Part shown: piece by piece, positions 1-12,539 of the stretch
Layout of the letters: the number at the start of each line of letters is the position of its first letter
Position numbering within the stretch: position 1 is the stretch's first letter
Source: Carex sylvatica
Taxonomy: Eukaryota > Streptophyta > Magnoliopsida > Poales > Cyperaceae
NCBI GenBank assembly: GCA_964058845.1
Contig: CAXKVR010000455.1
Coordinates: 1 to 64,000, forward strand
DNA: 64,000 bases
Direction: 5' to 3'
Notes under the pieces: model-generated
Databases searched by the model: none
What the model was told of the DNA's origin: nothing
What the model saw: only the letters and a program-made list of their open reading frames with translations
Program-made: the position numbers and the translations under genes

Positions 1-900
1 AGTTGCATTTCTTTTGGTTTTTTTATTTTTTTATTTTTTTTGCATTTAGGTACAGTTAAACCTGTAATTAGTAACAAACTCAAGAAAAGCACTGAATATA
101 GGTGTCATTTCTAGCAGTGTAGGTGAAAATAGTATATTAGGGGGTTTTTGATAATTGTAATTTCTTTTAGTTAAGTTCAGATTCGGATATTAAAATTAAT
201 CTTTTGTAATGCATAGGCTAATTACAGCTAGTGAATGCATAATGATTGAATAGAGATTTTGAATCTAAAATTATCCTTTTTTATTATTGTAAAAATTTAG
301 GTACTTTAGTCTAATGAGGGGCAAGGGATATGATAGTAATAGTCTGGAGGTGTAATTGTTAGGTTCTAGACTGCTTGGTACTAGTAATGGCAACACTGGT
401 ACCAAAAAGTTGGTGGCTTTCTTATCTACTGCATTAATTTCTTTTACTGAGCTGGGATGTTTAATGTTTTTTTGGTGTTTCAGGTCCGATTCGAGCAAGC
501 TTTGCTAGATCTAGTTTCTTAGTAATGAATGTATGTGTAATGCCATTCTTAATTAGGGTTAAGTGCACTGATTAGAAAGTCAAAATAAAGGGGGTTACAT
601 GCAATTAATCTTGTTATGTGTAATTTCTCCTTTATATTGCGACTTGCATCAAAATTTAAGGAGCATGAACTAATAGTTAATGTAAATTACATATCTTACT
701 TATTTAATTTTTAATTGACTGAACTAGATTAGTGGAGGGGTAATAATAGCAAGCTAACTCTCAGTAATTTTTTGAGATGTTGTTAAGAATAGCAGTGCGA
801 ACTGCAGAGCATGATGGATATTACTGCTGCCCTTGTGCATTTTTTATGTATATTTTTTATTTTCAATTCATTTTGTTATGAGGTTAGTTGTTATGTTTAC
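1..900. other. Intergenic, no gene recognised
   Basis: AT-rich sequence with poly-T runs near the left edge. A short reading frame on the minus strand at 271-498 has no recognisable family signature. The left edge could lie in an intron or UTR of a gene outside the window, but no exon with supporting splice sites was seen. Confidence 0.5.
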
Positions 901-1660
901 ATAGTATCACATTATAGAATTTAAAACAATTAGAAGTAGTAAAGTAGTATCTAGATGCAAAATAAATAAAAAATTGAAAAAAAAATTAAAATTTGAATTT
1001 TTTTTACCAGTTTACAGTATTCAACGAAACTGTTAACAAAGTAATGTGATAAGGTTTATAGAATTCAAAACAATTGGAAGTAGCATCTAGACGCAAATTT
1101 TAAAAAAAAAATGAAACTTTTTTTTACAGTATTCAACGAAATTGTCTACAGAGTTATGTGATTAGGTTTACAGAATTCAAAACAATTGAAAGTAGCATTT
1201 AGATGCAAATTTAAAAGAATAAAATTTGAAAATAAAATAAGTATTTTAAAAATTAAAAATTTGAATTTTTTTTATAGGTTTACAGGATTCAACGAAACTA
1301 TCTATAGAGTTATGTGATAAGGTTTACAGAATTCAAAATAATTGAAAGTAGTATCTAGAAGGAGATTTGAAAAAAAATTGAAAAAAAAAATCGAATTTTG
1401 TTTATAGAATTTGAAAATTAAAAAAAATAAAAGTTTGAAAAAAATAAAAATTTGAAATTTGTTTACTGACTTACAATATTTAACAAAATTGTCTACAGAG
1501 TTATGTGATCAGGTTTACAAAATTCAAAATAATTGAAAGTAGCATCTAATTGCAAATTTTTAAAAAAATTTGAAAAAAAATTAAAATTTGAATTTTTTTT
1601 TTACCTTTTACAGGATTTAAAATAATTGAAAGTAGTATCTAGAAGGATATTTAAAAAAAA
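900..1660. repeat. AT-rich tandem repeat, about six degenerate units
   Basis: A core reading roughly TTTACAGAATTCAAAACAATTG, followed by AAGTAGCATCTAGA, recurs near 910, 1050, 1158, 1316, 1506 and 1612. Spacing is irregular, about 110-190 bp. Between the cores lie A-runs, T-runs and a second shared block (TATTCAACGAAACTGTC-like) ahead of four of them. The units are diverged and part of the length variation lies in homopolymer runs. No protein is encoded. It resembles a decayed minisatellite rather than a transposon. Confidence 0.8.
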
Positions 1661-3020
1661 AAGTTGAAATTTTTTTTTCGATTTTTTTTTTTTTTACATA
1701 TATCTCTTTACAAAATTTTAAGTAGTCCTGATTAGTTATTAGTTTTGAAAAACTGTTAGATATCTTCTAGATGTGGTCCTGGTCAAAGGTTAAAAGTGGT
1801 CCCGGTCAAAGCATTTAAAGTGGTTAAAGTGGTGGTTATTGGGGACCACACAGAAATGAGAAGTTTTTATGTTGATAGGATTCGTTAAATTAGTTTACAT
1901 GATTTAGTATTGAAGTTTATTGAATTTGCTATATTAGTTTACAGGATTTTTACAAATATCCAAAGATTTCTGGAGAACTGGAGTTGGAGGAATGTTAGCT
2001 GCTTCCTTTTTTTTAAAGATACAAATTTATAACACTATATACGAATGCATGTTGAAAAATTTAATATGATATATATAAAAATAATTAAAAAATATTTATT
2101 AATTTGTTGATGTTTCCACAAAATAGTTCAAATAACTTGTGACGTCATTATTTTCTAAAACTTATCTATTAAGTATATATGAAAATAAAGTTGGCACTTC
2201 TATTTCCAACACTAATTCAACCATGTAATTAATAATAATAACAATATTTATTATTTGAATTGGAACAAAATTATCACTCTCCTCACACTAATCAAATAAA
2301 TATTATTCTAATAAATTAAAATGTTTAACCCTACTTTTTCACGAGTATCCAATTATTCTTGCACTATTCCTCTACTTTGAATTGCTTTCAACTTTAAAAA
2401 AAAAAAAAAAAGGTCAATTGGAATCCTTCCTCAGTCGTGGCGTTGATACAAACTTCCACCTCCTAGTTTTATATATAATTAAAGCTTAACAACCAACATT
2501 TATGCTCAGTCGTTTGCTAATGAGCGATCAGTGGAGGTGCCGAAAAGACGAACACCATTAATTAATTCATAAAAATTTAATTTTTGTGACCACAGCCGAT
2601 TAATATATTTGTTGCCCGTGAATTCGTATACCAACCAATTATTTTAACAACTTCTGTTGTCTTATCTAAATTAAATTTATTATTATTTTTGTATTATTAT
2701 TATTTAATGTCTTTTACGCATTTTTTGAAATGAAAATTTGTTACTCTTCAACTGTAATTTCTGGTCATACTGATGGGGAAAATGTAATACGGCTTTTGAA
2801 ATGGTTTTTTTTTCATCATCTTAAAAAAGAGTATTATATTGTCCTTCTCTTCTAGAAATATTCAATTATTTACTAACTAGTTGCGTCTGTTGTTGCGGCT
2901 ACGCCGCAACCAGATTTGTTTTGTTATGTTGGCGTACAGGATTTTTTTTCACTTTTTTTTTCAGTGTTTTTTTTTCCCAAATTTTTTTTTCCATATTTTT
3001 TTTTAAGTATGTTCAATACA
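1661..3020. other. Intergenic, no gene seen
   Basis: AT-rich DNA with long T and A runs. A short repeated phrase (AAGTGGT) clusters at 1780-1840 and a small GC hairpin lies near 2890-2912. No coding signal or element with clear ends was recognised. Confidence 0.5.
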
Positions 3021-3023
3021 TGT

Positions 3024-3843
3024 AGGGGTGCACAAAAAATTCGAGATTTGTGATTCAATTCGAAAAAGTTTGAAAAAAATTTCGATTCGAAAGTAATTCA
3101 GTTCGAAATTAATTCAAACCAGTTTGATTTGATGACTTCGCAAATTGTTTTTGGTTCGATTCATTTGCAGCCAGTTCTGACAATAGTTTGTATTTAGTAA
3201 CAAAGGCGTGGGGAGATCTTTGCTTCGTTTGCAGCCCATATTAAAAGAAGTCCATCTGAACCTTGATGGGAACCCCAAAGCATACTCCCTAAGCATTAAT
3301 AGGCATCTGGTTGAGTTTGGTCCTGTTAAGATTAATCTGGACTGTCTACTTTTTTAAATTGTACCTCACGTACCAGAGGGGATACAACTCGCTTTTTCTA
3401 CAATTCATGCATCAATATCAAAGCAATCCGTACGCTATTTCTCTTCGTCTAAAGAAAAGAGAGAACAACAATGGCTAAAAAGTCGGCCGATGAGATCAAA
3501 ATTGAGATCTATGAAAAAGGAAAGAAAGCTTTGGATAAAAAAGTAGAGAGTGTAGATGCTCAGTATCGAGATTTCTTCATCCAACACGAGATGACTATGC
3601 ATTTGCTCGCACAGCCGAGTCAACTCTGAAAAAATCAGCTAAACCAGTTCGAATTGCTCTCAATTTAACCGAATTGCTCTCAATTTCGAACATATTTCGA
3701 ATCAAATCAAACTAGTTCGAATTATACTGAACCAACTTCGAACTGGCCTTTTAGGTTTGAAATCTATTTCAATTTCGAACTGGGTTCGATTCAAAGTAAT
3801 TTCGAATTCGAACTCCAATTCGATTCGGTTCATTTGCAGCCCT
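3024..3843. mobile_element. hAT-like fold-back element, non-autonomous, with unrelated insert
   Basis: The left end reads TAGGGGTGCA and the right end TGCAGCCCTA, near-perfect terminal inverted repeats of the hAT type. The flanks (3024-3170 and about 3635-3843) are built of TTCGAATTCGAA-like and GGTTCG-like phrases that can pair with each other. The phrase TTCATTTGCAGCC occurs both at 3158-3170 and near the right end, so two copies or a partial duplication may be joined. The centre (3170-3635) is compositionally different and carries a short open frame. No convincing 8-bp target duplication was found, so the ends are probable rather than proven. Confidence 0.55.
3471..3629 (+). CDS. Short open frame of 52 codons inside the hAT-like element
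   Basis: This ATG-to-TGA frame begins MAKKSADEIK and ends LLAQPSQL. It is highly charged and rich in Lys/Glu in its first 30 residues, followed by a short hydrophobic stretch (RDFFIQHEM). I do not recognise a family. It may be a fragment of a host gene captured by the surrounding element, a remnant of a transposase, or chance. The preceding sequence has no in-frame extension and no obvious promoter. Expression is doubtful. Confidence 0.25.
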   Translation: MAKKSADEIKIEIYEKGKKALDKKVESVDAQYRDFFIQHEMTMHLLAQPSQL

Positions 3844-3849
3844 ACTACA

Positions 3850-5560
3850 GCATGCTGTGTGTAGTTCTTCCCTATTAGGACTTGCGTTGGTACTATGAAA
3901 GCATTAAAAATATCAATCAATAATCAGAAGGAGAGAAGGAGAGTTACGTACGGAAAAAGTAAAAAACAACACTTAAATATGTAGAAACTGTGCTGAATTC
4001 TAGGTCCTCATCAATGTATAATTTCAGATTATAAGTAGCAGGTACGGCGGGGAAAAAAATGATGAGGTAAGTTAATTGGTCTTCACTAACGACCACCAAA
4101 AAAAAAAAGAAAAACAAAATAATAAAAATTGAATAGTAAAGTCAAAATTAGATGGCCTAGCGCTCACCTTGGCTTACGAGCCTCTGCCGACACATGGCAC
4201 GCTCGTTTGAAACATCCTTCTAGTTCCGTTACTTTGCAAGTTTAAAATTCCAACACTTATCTTGTATTACAAATAAATTGGCACTTTGCCATAATTATTG
4301 CATGGCTAAGTCGCATCATTTATCATTTTCTCCCTCTTTATCTACTGCCTTTTCTCGTTTGGAAAATTTCAAATCTCTCTGTGCCAATAACTGGGATGAT
4401 CATCAATGACATTTGTAGGTGATAGTATGCAAACTATTACATTGTTTTTCTGAACCATCTTATTTTCAAGGGATGAACTTCAAACACTCATTGTGAATTG
4501 TAGAAAATTCCAAATTGAGAATTTTTTTTTTCAGTATGTTCATATAAGTGTCATCTATATATATGTATAACAGTTTTGTCAAATTCAACCTGGAACCAGT
4601 GTTTTTATTTTTCTTCAATTAAAGACTGTTTTTGGGTTGGTACCGTACCAGTATAGGTTTTTTTGGTTCTGTGTTCATGGTATGATTGGTACCATGTCAT
4701 GAGACTGTTATGGGGTCAGGAACTGTGTTTAGCATCCATCTACAAACCTACACTTGTTTTCTAGAGTTTTGGTTCAAGATTCTATTTACAAAGCAAAAGA
4801 AAAGCAATGTCAAAAGAGATCAAAATTCACATAAGATATGCAAGTTTGATCCTCATCAGATTTGGTGTGACATTATGCATCATAGTCCTTGCCAATATTT
4901 TTATTTACATTTTTATTCATTAGTCACATTAAGATGGAAGAGCAAAGGCTCATATCCATTCATATCGAAGGATTAAAAACACTTATTTCATTTTCATTGA
5001 CTGACTTTGTTCATCAGAATGGGGCTATGACAAAAAGAGAAATATGCATCAAAGTTCCTACAAATGTTTATTTTGTAAAATTTCATATTAGATGAGGAAA
5101 TAAAAAGATTAATATACTACATGTTGATTTCATAATTCCAAAAGTATGCAAATAATTCCAAAGAAGTTTTTTAGAGTACTGTTGAAAAAAAAAGTTCTAA
5201 ATATAACATAACACAATGGTGGAATATAACAATGGTGAAATATAACATAATAGTTCTAAATATAAAAGTTCTATATATAATAGAACACGAGCAGCTCGAA
5301 GTGTGATGGTACTGTATCGGTACACTTTCTTTTAAAAAGAATGAACTATTAATCAACAAATTGACCTTTTATTCCAATACAATAGAACACAATGGTGAAA
5401 TAATACTAAGCATTTACTAAACTCTAAATGAATTGCAAAAAAAGAATAAAGAAGGGTGAGAAGTACCTGTGCACGCACTGACAGAGAGTTCCAAACAATA
5501 AACTTACTCTATTCAGTGAAGACAGAAGCTACAAACTTGTACTGTAAATTGCTTGACCGG
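3850..5560. other. Intergenic, no gene seen
   Basis: No reading frame with a recognisable domain. Short repeated phrases (GGTACC-like near 4640-4700 and 5305-5320, ATATAACA repeats near 5205-5280) suggest old repeat debris without definable ends. Confidence 0.5.
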
Positions 5561-5640
5561 TCATGACAGCACCTGCAAACATCTCTGTGTTATCTGATTG
5601 CAAAGTGAAAGAAGAAGATTCTCCAATAATCAACTTGTGG

Positions 5641-5830
5641 GCCTACAAAATTCTTATAACTGGGTTGTGCTACAAAGGTGAAACTGACAACGTGAGGAAG
5701 TATCAGATTTTTATGATAATATGATTTCAAAAGGGTATGAGCCTGATGGCGTGCTCTACAGCACTCTTATACCTTAGTTGTGCAAGAAAGGTTAATTTGA
5801 GAAGGCTTTCTCTTTTTTCTGAAAGTATTG
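5641..5830 (+). pseudogene. Pentatricopeptide repeat (PPR) gene fragment, broken
   Basis: Two adjacent PPR-like motifs are visible when frames are combined: YKILITGLCYKGETDN, then a frame change near 5710, then FYDNMISKGYEPDGVLY, STLIP, LCKKG and FEKAFS. The pattern of a helix pair ending in a G-x-x-PD phrase is that of P-class PPR proteins, organelle RNA-binding factors in plants. In-frame stops occur just before LCKKG and just after it, and no start or further repeats were found. It is a short non-functional relic, probably of a duplicated or retroposed copy. Confidence 0.7.
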
Positions 5831-5879
5831 GTTTGTAAAGGATGTCAGTCTAATGTCAAGATCTACAGTACTATAATAT

Positions 5880-7560
5880 TTTGACTGCAAAAGAGGTCAA
5901 AGTGAGAAGTCAATATATACTTGGAGCCACTATAGTGTCACATGGATGGTAAATATTCCAAGTATTAGTTATTCCACGTGTACCATAGTACTATATGCTT
6001 CCATTATATATATTTTGTAATGTACCAGCATAATTAATGTACAAGGGAATAGTAAGAATAATACAAACGCAATTTAACAACTTTTTCACCTTGTCCGGAG
6101 TTGTACTCTTTGATTCCTAAGTGATGTTTCCTGCGCAGGCCATCATGCTTCGTGCTAACTACAGGTAGTGGAATTTAAAAAGAAAAAAAAATGGAATTAG
6201 TGTGTGAAATGCAAATCTGGGAAAATGAAAAGCACTGGAAAACAGTTGGGTGAGTTGAACTACACATCTGACGTAATTACTCTCTACTGTAAATTAATAA
6301 GGAGAACTACGTAAGTTGGTACAAATAATTCTCTATTTGCTTATAATTTACTATATGCTGGTACCGCGTAAAACCAAGCATACTTGGAAACATATGTACT
6401 GATATCTTGAGCAGGAAACTGGACTGTTCATACTCAAATGAACTGACTGAGCACGCTCTATCAAGTGCAGGCTAGGTATCCTTCAAACTTTGACAGTCGA
6501 GACACGGCAATTTTTTTTTTTTCATTTCAAATGAGGGATATAATATGAGCATATTGTACATGCTCCTTACTTAATCAGATGACCTTTCTAAATACGAAAG
6601 CTCATCCCAATGTGAAAAGCCGAAGACAGTAACAAACAATTGAACGGTACAACTGGTACTCGAAGATTGGAAGTCAATCCATTGGAATTGCATTGCTTTT
6701 TTTCATTTCAAGTGGATATGATAATCAGAGTGAACATATGAAGGCAACAAATGTAGTCTTAAAATCAGTAAATATAAGTGAATTTTTTTTCCAGTATAAC
6801 CCTAATATTTTTCTTTTTCATTTCAAGTGACTGTTGTAATCTGAGTGAATATATGAAGAGGGAAACTGGGGCAAAAAAAAAGAGATGAATCGAAGTTGGG
6901 CACAATGCAGGTCCAAAAATGGAATGCAGCATCGACAAGCAGTACAAATCCTTACATGTAAAACATTAGGACCAAAACTCTAGTAGTAGGAGTAGAATTT
7001 ACGCACCTCAGATTAGATAAGAGGGAAGACGCTTAAATGATGGCAGTGCTAGACCCTGGTATAACAGAACCTGATGGACAGTGAACAAATTAAAAGACAG
7101 CCAGAAGGAAGAAGAGATAGTCTGTAAATCAGATTTGGTAAAAACTGCGCGGACTATTAATTTTGCTGGTAATCAAGCTTTTTTGTTGTAAAGAAGTTGA
7201 TTGGTTGTACAAATGACTAAGCTGAAAAGGAATCATACCAGCAGGAAGAACCTGACCTAGAAGCGGCAGGAAGGATCAATGATAGTAGAAAGCCTGACCT
7301 CTTCCCCGAGTACCAGGAGAGAGGAAGATGAGCGGCAGTGGAAACAGCTGCACAGGAAGAGATGAATGGGGAAAAGTAAAATCCATACTTCAAAGGGAAG
7401 AAATACCGACCAAGGGAAGGCGCTGAGAGCGGGGGACGTTGCAGGAGGACGATAACGTGGCACACGGGAGAGAGATGAAGCTGACAGGTGGGACCCATGC
7501 GAAATAGACTAGAGCGGCAGGCGTGATTTGGGCCTATCTGGGATCTGACTCCGTTACTCT
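5880..7560. other. Intergenic with three imperfect direct repeats and a GC-richer block
   Basis: The phrase TTTCATTTCAAGTG, with about 40 following bases (ATAATCTGAGTGAATATATGAAG-like), occurs near 6520, 6700 and 6818. The block at 7215-7530 is richer in G and C than its surroundings. Read on the minus strand it resembles a plant 5' leader, with GGGTCCCACCTGTCAG and a possible donor (CTGCTG then GTATGA) near 7240. No conserved protein was recognised there, so a minus-strand non-coding transcript or leader exon is only a possibility. Confidence 0.4.
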
Positions 7561-8815
7561 TTAAATAGATAAAGAGAGTAGAATTATGTTATTCAAACTC
7601 TTAATTATTAATTTTTTTTCATACACGAATCTCAATATAGATAAATAGTTCAATTTTGAATAATAGTCTTCTCTAAAGAGCAGTAGAGTTGGTTCCCTTC
7701 TGGAACTAAATCGGTTGAGCAACACTGGAGTTGTGAAGGTGACGCAACGAATCGTCACCCTAAATCCATCTGTCACGTGGAAACTAAATCAGACGGAGAA
7801 AAGATGAATTGACACTATTCATCGCTGACATCAGAACTCAAAATTAAGGTATTATAATATTTGTTTCAACACCAGGACATGATTATTTGATCCAAATTTT
7901 CAGTTGTAACTAAAGCTGTTACAAGTCACTAGATAGACTGGTCGTCATTACACCTGAGAGGATATAAAAGCCAATTTATTTAACTATGAAGACCGTTACA
8001 ATAGAGATATGGATAATATATATTAATGTTCATTAAAAGAGTATATCTTTAATAAATCTTTATTTATTGAGTTCGTATTAATAATTAATATGTAAATATG
8101 TAATTTAATGTATTAGTCAATAAATTTTTAATTGTGTAAACATTCAACAAAATCACATATTGAATTTAACAAAATAATGGCCAATTTGTGGGAATATTTC
8201 AAAAATCATATATTCATTCATCTATATACTATATAGGCTCCTTTCATCCTTACCTATAAGCATGTGAAAACATAGAAAATAGATTAGTGTTTGGTGTTTG
8301 AGGAAAAGAAGTGGTGATTGATATAAATTTTTAGCATGAGAGTTTACATAAACTAACTTATTTTGTTTTCACAATAATTTTAGTGACTTATTTTGTATTA
8401 CTTTTCTAAATCATTCTTGCTCATGATCTTCACCAATTTTTTTATTTTCTTCCTCCATCATTTTTTATTTCATACTTTAATCCTGTGAAAATAGAATAGA
8501 AAATATATTAGAGTTTTAGAAAAATAAATATTGGTGGTTGGAAAAAGAAGGGTGATTATAGAAATTTTGAAGTACGATAATTTTTGAAAACTAACTCATA
8601 TTTCAATTAAATGTATGTTTTGCCTTAGTTTCGTAGTAGTTCTTTTTTGACTTACGAATTAGTTTTCAAGACCGTTCAACTGAAGATGTCAACCAACTAT
8701 TTTCTTTTCTTTATACATTATATAATTTTTTTTTTCTGAATGGTGACTTGATATACAACAATAATATATTCTATATACAGGTATTTGTCTATAGTTCGGA
8801 AATTTTTATTTATTG
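7561..8815. other. Intergenic, no gene seen
   Basis: AT-rich sequence without recognisable coding or repeat structure. Two similar phrases (GTGGTTGG/GTGGTGATTGATA followed by AAATTTT) near 8310 and 8533 hint at an old duplication. Confidence 0.45.
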
Positions 8816-8817
8816 TA

Positions 8818-9076
8818 CAAAAAAATAAAATAAATCAAAACACTCTGGATTTGGAAATTTTTACATTTATTCGGGCCGCAAAGCCAATCCGACCCATTTA
8901 TGTGGGCCGTAGATTGATTTAGAGGTCTCCAAAAGCACAAAAAATGCACTTTCATATTAAATATATTTATGTTTTGAGGGACCTCTAAATCAATCTGTGG
9001 CTCTCCGTAAATGAGCTGCAAATTGGTTTTTGTGGAAATTCCTCAAATTTAGAATATTTTGATTTTGATTTTTTTT
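8818..9076. mobile_element. Fold-back miniature element
   Basis: The two halves are inverted copies: GTAGATTGATTTAGAGGTCTCC near 8910-8930 pairs with GGGACCTCTAAATCAATCTG near 8979-8998. The outer arms (AAAAAAATAAAATAAATCAAAACA... against ...TTTTGATTTTGATTTTTTT) also pair. The loop lies near 8950-8970. It has no coding capacity and is a typical MITE-like palindrome; its superfamily could not be fixed because no clear target duplication was seen. Confidence 0.65.
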
Positions 9077-9335
9077 CTTTTTTGAAAGGGCATAAATTAA
9101 AATTTCGGTCTATAGTTGGTCAATTGAAATCCTTCTTCACGTTAGTAACTCATGCGAAGTTCTATTTTTATTTTTTATTTTTATATATTCTTAGTTATTT
9201 TCATTTTGGAGGAAGTAAAACTATCAGTAATAGAATTATGAGAGGGAGGGGAGTGCTTGTTAATCAAACACTTCGATACATTTCTTTTCTACATATGTTC
9301 TTTGTTCTTTATTATTTTATTTTTTTCATCTCTAA

Positions 9336-9703
9336 TTAGGGGTGTTTAGAGTGAGAAAAATGGCACGCCGGAGCTGGTTCCGTCACGGAACGGTACGGTA
9401 CGGCACGACACAGATGTCAGATATGTGCTGTGCCTCGCGTGTCCCGTGCCGTGACCATTCGTGTACTGTGATCAATTGTTAGCAAAGAAGACACGGCACG
9501 GTACGGCACGGCACGGAACGGGAGAAGGTAGGAGACTAGGAGCACCGATTTGGTCATGGCACGACTTGGTCACGGCACCCGAGTCACGACGTGACTCGCG
9601 TGCCGTGACCACCCCTCATAATTTTGGTAACAGCACGACACAACACATAAAAAATTAACTTGATCACGACACAGTACGTTTTTTCCACACTAGGTGTCAC
9701 TAA
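9336..9703. mobile_element. GC-rich CACGGCAC repeat element, hAT-like ends
   Basis: The left end TTAGGGGTGTTTAGAGTGAG and the reverse complement of the right end (TTAGTGACACCTAGTGTG) agree at most positions. The interior is filled with variants of CACGGCACGG and its complement, so it folds on itself, and it is far more GC-rich than the flanks. The start resembles the TAGGGGTGT termini of the better-supported elements at 17996 and 38243. No exact target duplication was found. Confidence 0.45.
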
Positions 9704-9983
9704 AAATGAAAACGTTCCTGGTTTTGAATAATTAACTCTCATGTGCGTTGCAATGTTACTTGTAACAAGTTGGGTATTGCAATAGCAAGGAATGTTGGAC
9801 ACATGTACATGCCGACGCACAACACAACACGCCTTCAAATACCACAAGTAGCAGTAAAAAACTGTAATATTGAGTGGAACCAAATCTTTTGTACTTCTGA
9901 GGAGGGGCAGAAAATTCTTATTCCTAGAGTTATTGTCGGATGGTTCAGAGTGAGTCCGATATCAAATATTTAAATATTAAAAG

Positions 9984-11712
9984 CAGTGTTATCAGAATTG
10001 GATCGAATCGGTCGGTTCAACCGAAAAAAACTAGAACCGGTCACCTGTTCGGTTCAGTTCTCATAAAGGACCGTGTCTGTTGTTAAATCGGTCAAAATCA
10101 ATTAAACCGGGCGGGTTTCATTAAAAAACCAACATCAGACCAACAAAAAAAAACGGTTCGAAATGAACCCTTCCCAACCTCTCATACAGCTCTTAGCCTT
10201 CGACCACCGACCTCAACCCTCTCTTTCCTAACATCTGCTATTAATCCTACTAGGCTACCACCACCACCTCATCCCTCTTCATCTCGACCTCTCCAACTGC
10301 TCCTACCACCACCCGCCTCAACCTTCCTGGCAAAAGGACACTAAATCGCTAATGCCTTACTCTAGGTATCAATGGTTGTAAAACGGCTGATCAGGAATAT
10401 TGGTGTTGTTCGATTGGATACGGTGCTCCTTTTGTGAAGAGACGAGGGAGGAGGAAGGATGAGAGTTTGATGTGCTTTCAAGGTAAGAACTGTGTTGAAT
10501 TTGGAGAATTTTAAGGGCGATGATAGACTGTTAGATGGAATTAGAGTTGAGATTTGAGTTAAAGATAATTTTTCTTTTCAAAAAATTGAACTTTAGTAAT
10601 TAGTTTTACTGATACGCAGAGAATACTGATATGAATCAGGGAGTGTGTGCGTTTCATTTTTTTCCTTTCATTCTTAATGTACTAGTGGCATTAAACTCTT
10701 AATTGAGTTCCTTTTAGCCTAATAGACAATAAATTGGTAAGTATTAGTAAATTTCTTACATATGAGCTACAATAGTTCAAGCTTTTGATTATATTGAGTA
10801 CATGGTTTGATTGATTCTACAGAATAAAATAAACTATTTGTGCAAATTAGGATAATATTTGCCATGAATAAGCATGATCTTTTTTGTTATAGTTGAAAAT
10901 TGAAAATTAAAGGCATGTATTATTTACACAAATAAAAGTCGATGTATGTTAGATAGAATAATAATATGTTGTGCAGAAAATCAGGGTTTTGAATGTAAAC
11001 AGGTTGCTAGAAGCCATAATGAAATGGCTGACTATTTAGCTGGGATAGGTTTAAGAGAGGAGATGAATTATGTGGGGTTTACTTTTCCATTATTCAAAAT
11101 GTAACCCATGTTGTAAAAACTTTGGGTATGAATGAAATTGCCTATGGGCGTGTTTGAAGCAAAAAAAAAAAAAAATAGTTAGCTTGTTATATAGTTTAGT
11201 TTTATTTGCTAGTACAAGTTATTGTTGACAAAAAATTCGGCACACAAGCTTAGTTTGATTTCAGTATAAATACATTTATTAATTTTTTTTATTCTAGTAT
11301 AAGATTTGCTCTATAATGTCAAAGAAATTTTTATCCTCTGACAATATTGTTAGTGTTCAAGAACCTTAATTTGTGTAGTATAAGTTTAGTTTGATTCCTG
11401 TATATGCTTTCTAGTATACAAGCTCAGAGTTGAAGAACCTCATAATTTCATAATTTTTTTTGACGACATGCTATTTTTTTTTTTTAAAATTACATGTTTT
11501 ATTTAACTAGATACCTACTCTTATTAATTTATTATTCCTTGTCAGAAAATACAAATAAATAATCAGTTAGGCTTTAAATTAGGCTATAAGATAATAAGTT
11601 ATTTGTGTTTTAAAAAATCAGCAATTGAACCAGTTGAACCATCGGTCCGACTAGTGAACTGTTGAACCGAAGCTTTATCGGTTTGATGCCCGATCCAGTT
11701 ATGATAATATTG
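9984..11712. mobile_element. Non-autonomous hAT-like element of 1.7 kb
   Basis: The left end reads CAGTGTTATCAGAATTGG and the reverse complement of the right end reads CAATATTATCATAACTGG: matching inverted repeats. The flanks carry an identical 8-bp duplication ATTAAAAG (9976-9983 and 11713-11720), the size expected of hAT insertion. The subterminal parts consist of GAACCGG/CCGGTTC-like phrases. No transposase was recognised. A LINE tail is embedded at about 10985-11175. Confidence 0.7.
10985..11175 (+). mobile_element. LINE 3' end fragment (RNase H tail plus poly-A)
   Basis: A frame reading QVARSHNEMADYLAGIG, then LREEMNYVGF and a stop at about 11101, matches the C-terminal end of the RNase H-like domain that ends many plant L1 ORF2 proteins (the R-x-x-N-x-x-AD-x-LA signature). 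It is followed by about 50 bases and a poly-A run at 11160-11175. The rest of the LINE is absent, as expected of 5'-truncated insertion. Confidence 0.65.
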
Positions 11713-11720
11713 ATTAAAAG

Positions 11721-12530
11721 TCACTCTGGATCCACCTGACAGTGACTTTAGGAGCAGAAATTTTCTGCTCCCTTGGAGGTAGGTGATCGGTTCCTTATTC
11801 AGTCTACAATGATTGGATTTTACCTAGAATTTAATCACGAAAAAATATAATGTAGAATTTGGGTGTGTTTGCAAAAGAACCCAATAAGCTGTTCAAAACT
11901 AATTAATAATCTTTTATATTCTGTCTGATGAAGCCTATGTACTTACCCTAGGTCCTACGTCCTAGGTTCCATCATTCAATATTTCAATTATTTGTTTATT
12001 CATTCACACCCCTCCTTTTCATTTATTTGTCTTTTTTAGTAGCTAGTTGAAAGTTGTTTTTTCCTGCTAGTGGTCAACTATCTCATTTCGTATTTTGGAT
12101 ATATATTTCTTAAAATATGCAAGCCAATATAGTCACGATACTGAAAGATGTGTTGTGATATATAACTAACAATCTTTTATTAGTATTTAGAAACAGAGAC
12201 TATGACACGCGTACATACATCGCTCCTATTTCGCTGTTACATATAATTGCAACTACGTGTGTTATATGTTATGAAATTTGAATTGGACGCATTAAATATG
12301 TCATAGATGAATTATTTTTTAAGTAAAAATTAAAAGTCAAATAACCAATTTATTTAATATCAACAAGAATTTTTTTATTAAAATTTTAAATCTGCGACTT
12401 CTCACACGTAACACATTACTTTTGTCTCTAGATTGAAAGTTAGTTATCCGTCATAAATGAATTACAAATCATAATCATAACAACAAATACAGACTCCATA
12501 TATTACAGTGAAAAAAAATAGAAAAAGAGT
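11721..12530. other. Intergenic, no gene seen
   Basis: AT-rich sequence with no recognisable coding or repeat feature. Confidence 0.45.
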
Positions 12531-12539
12531 GTCGGAGGA

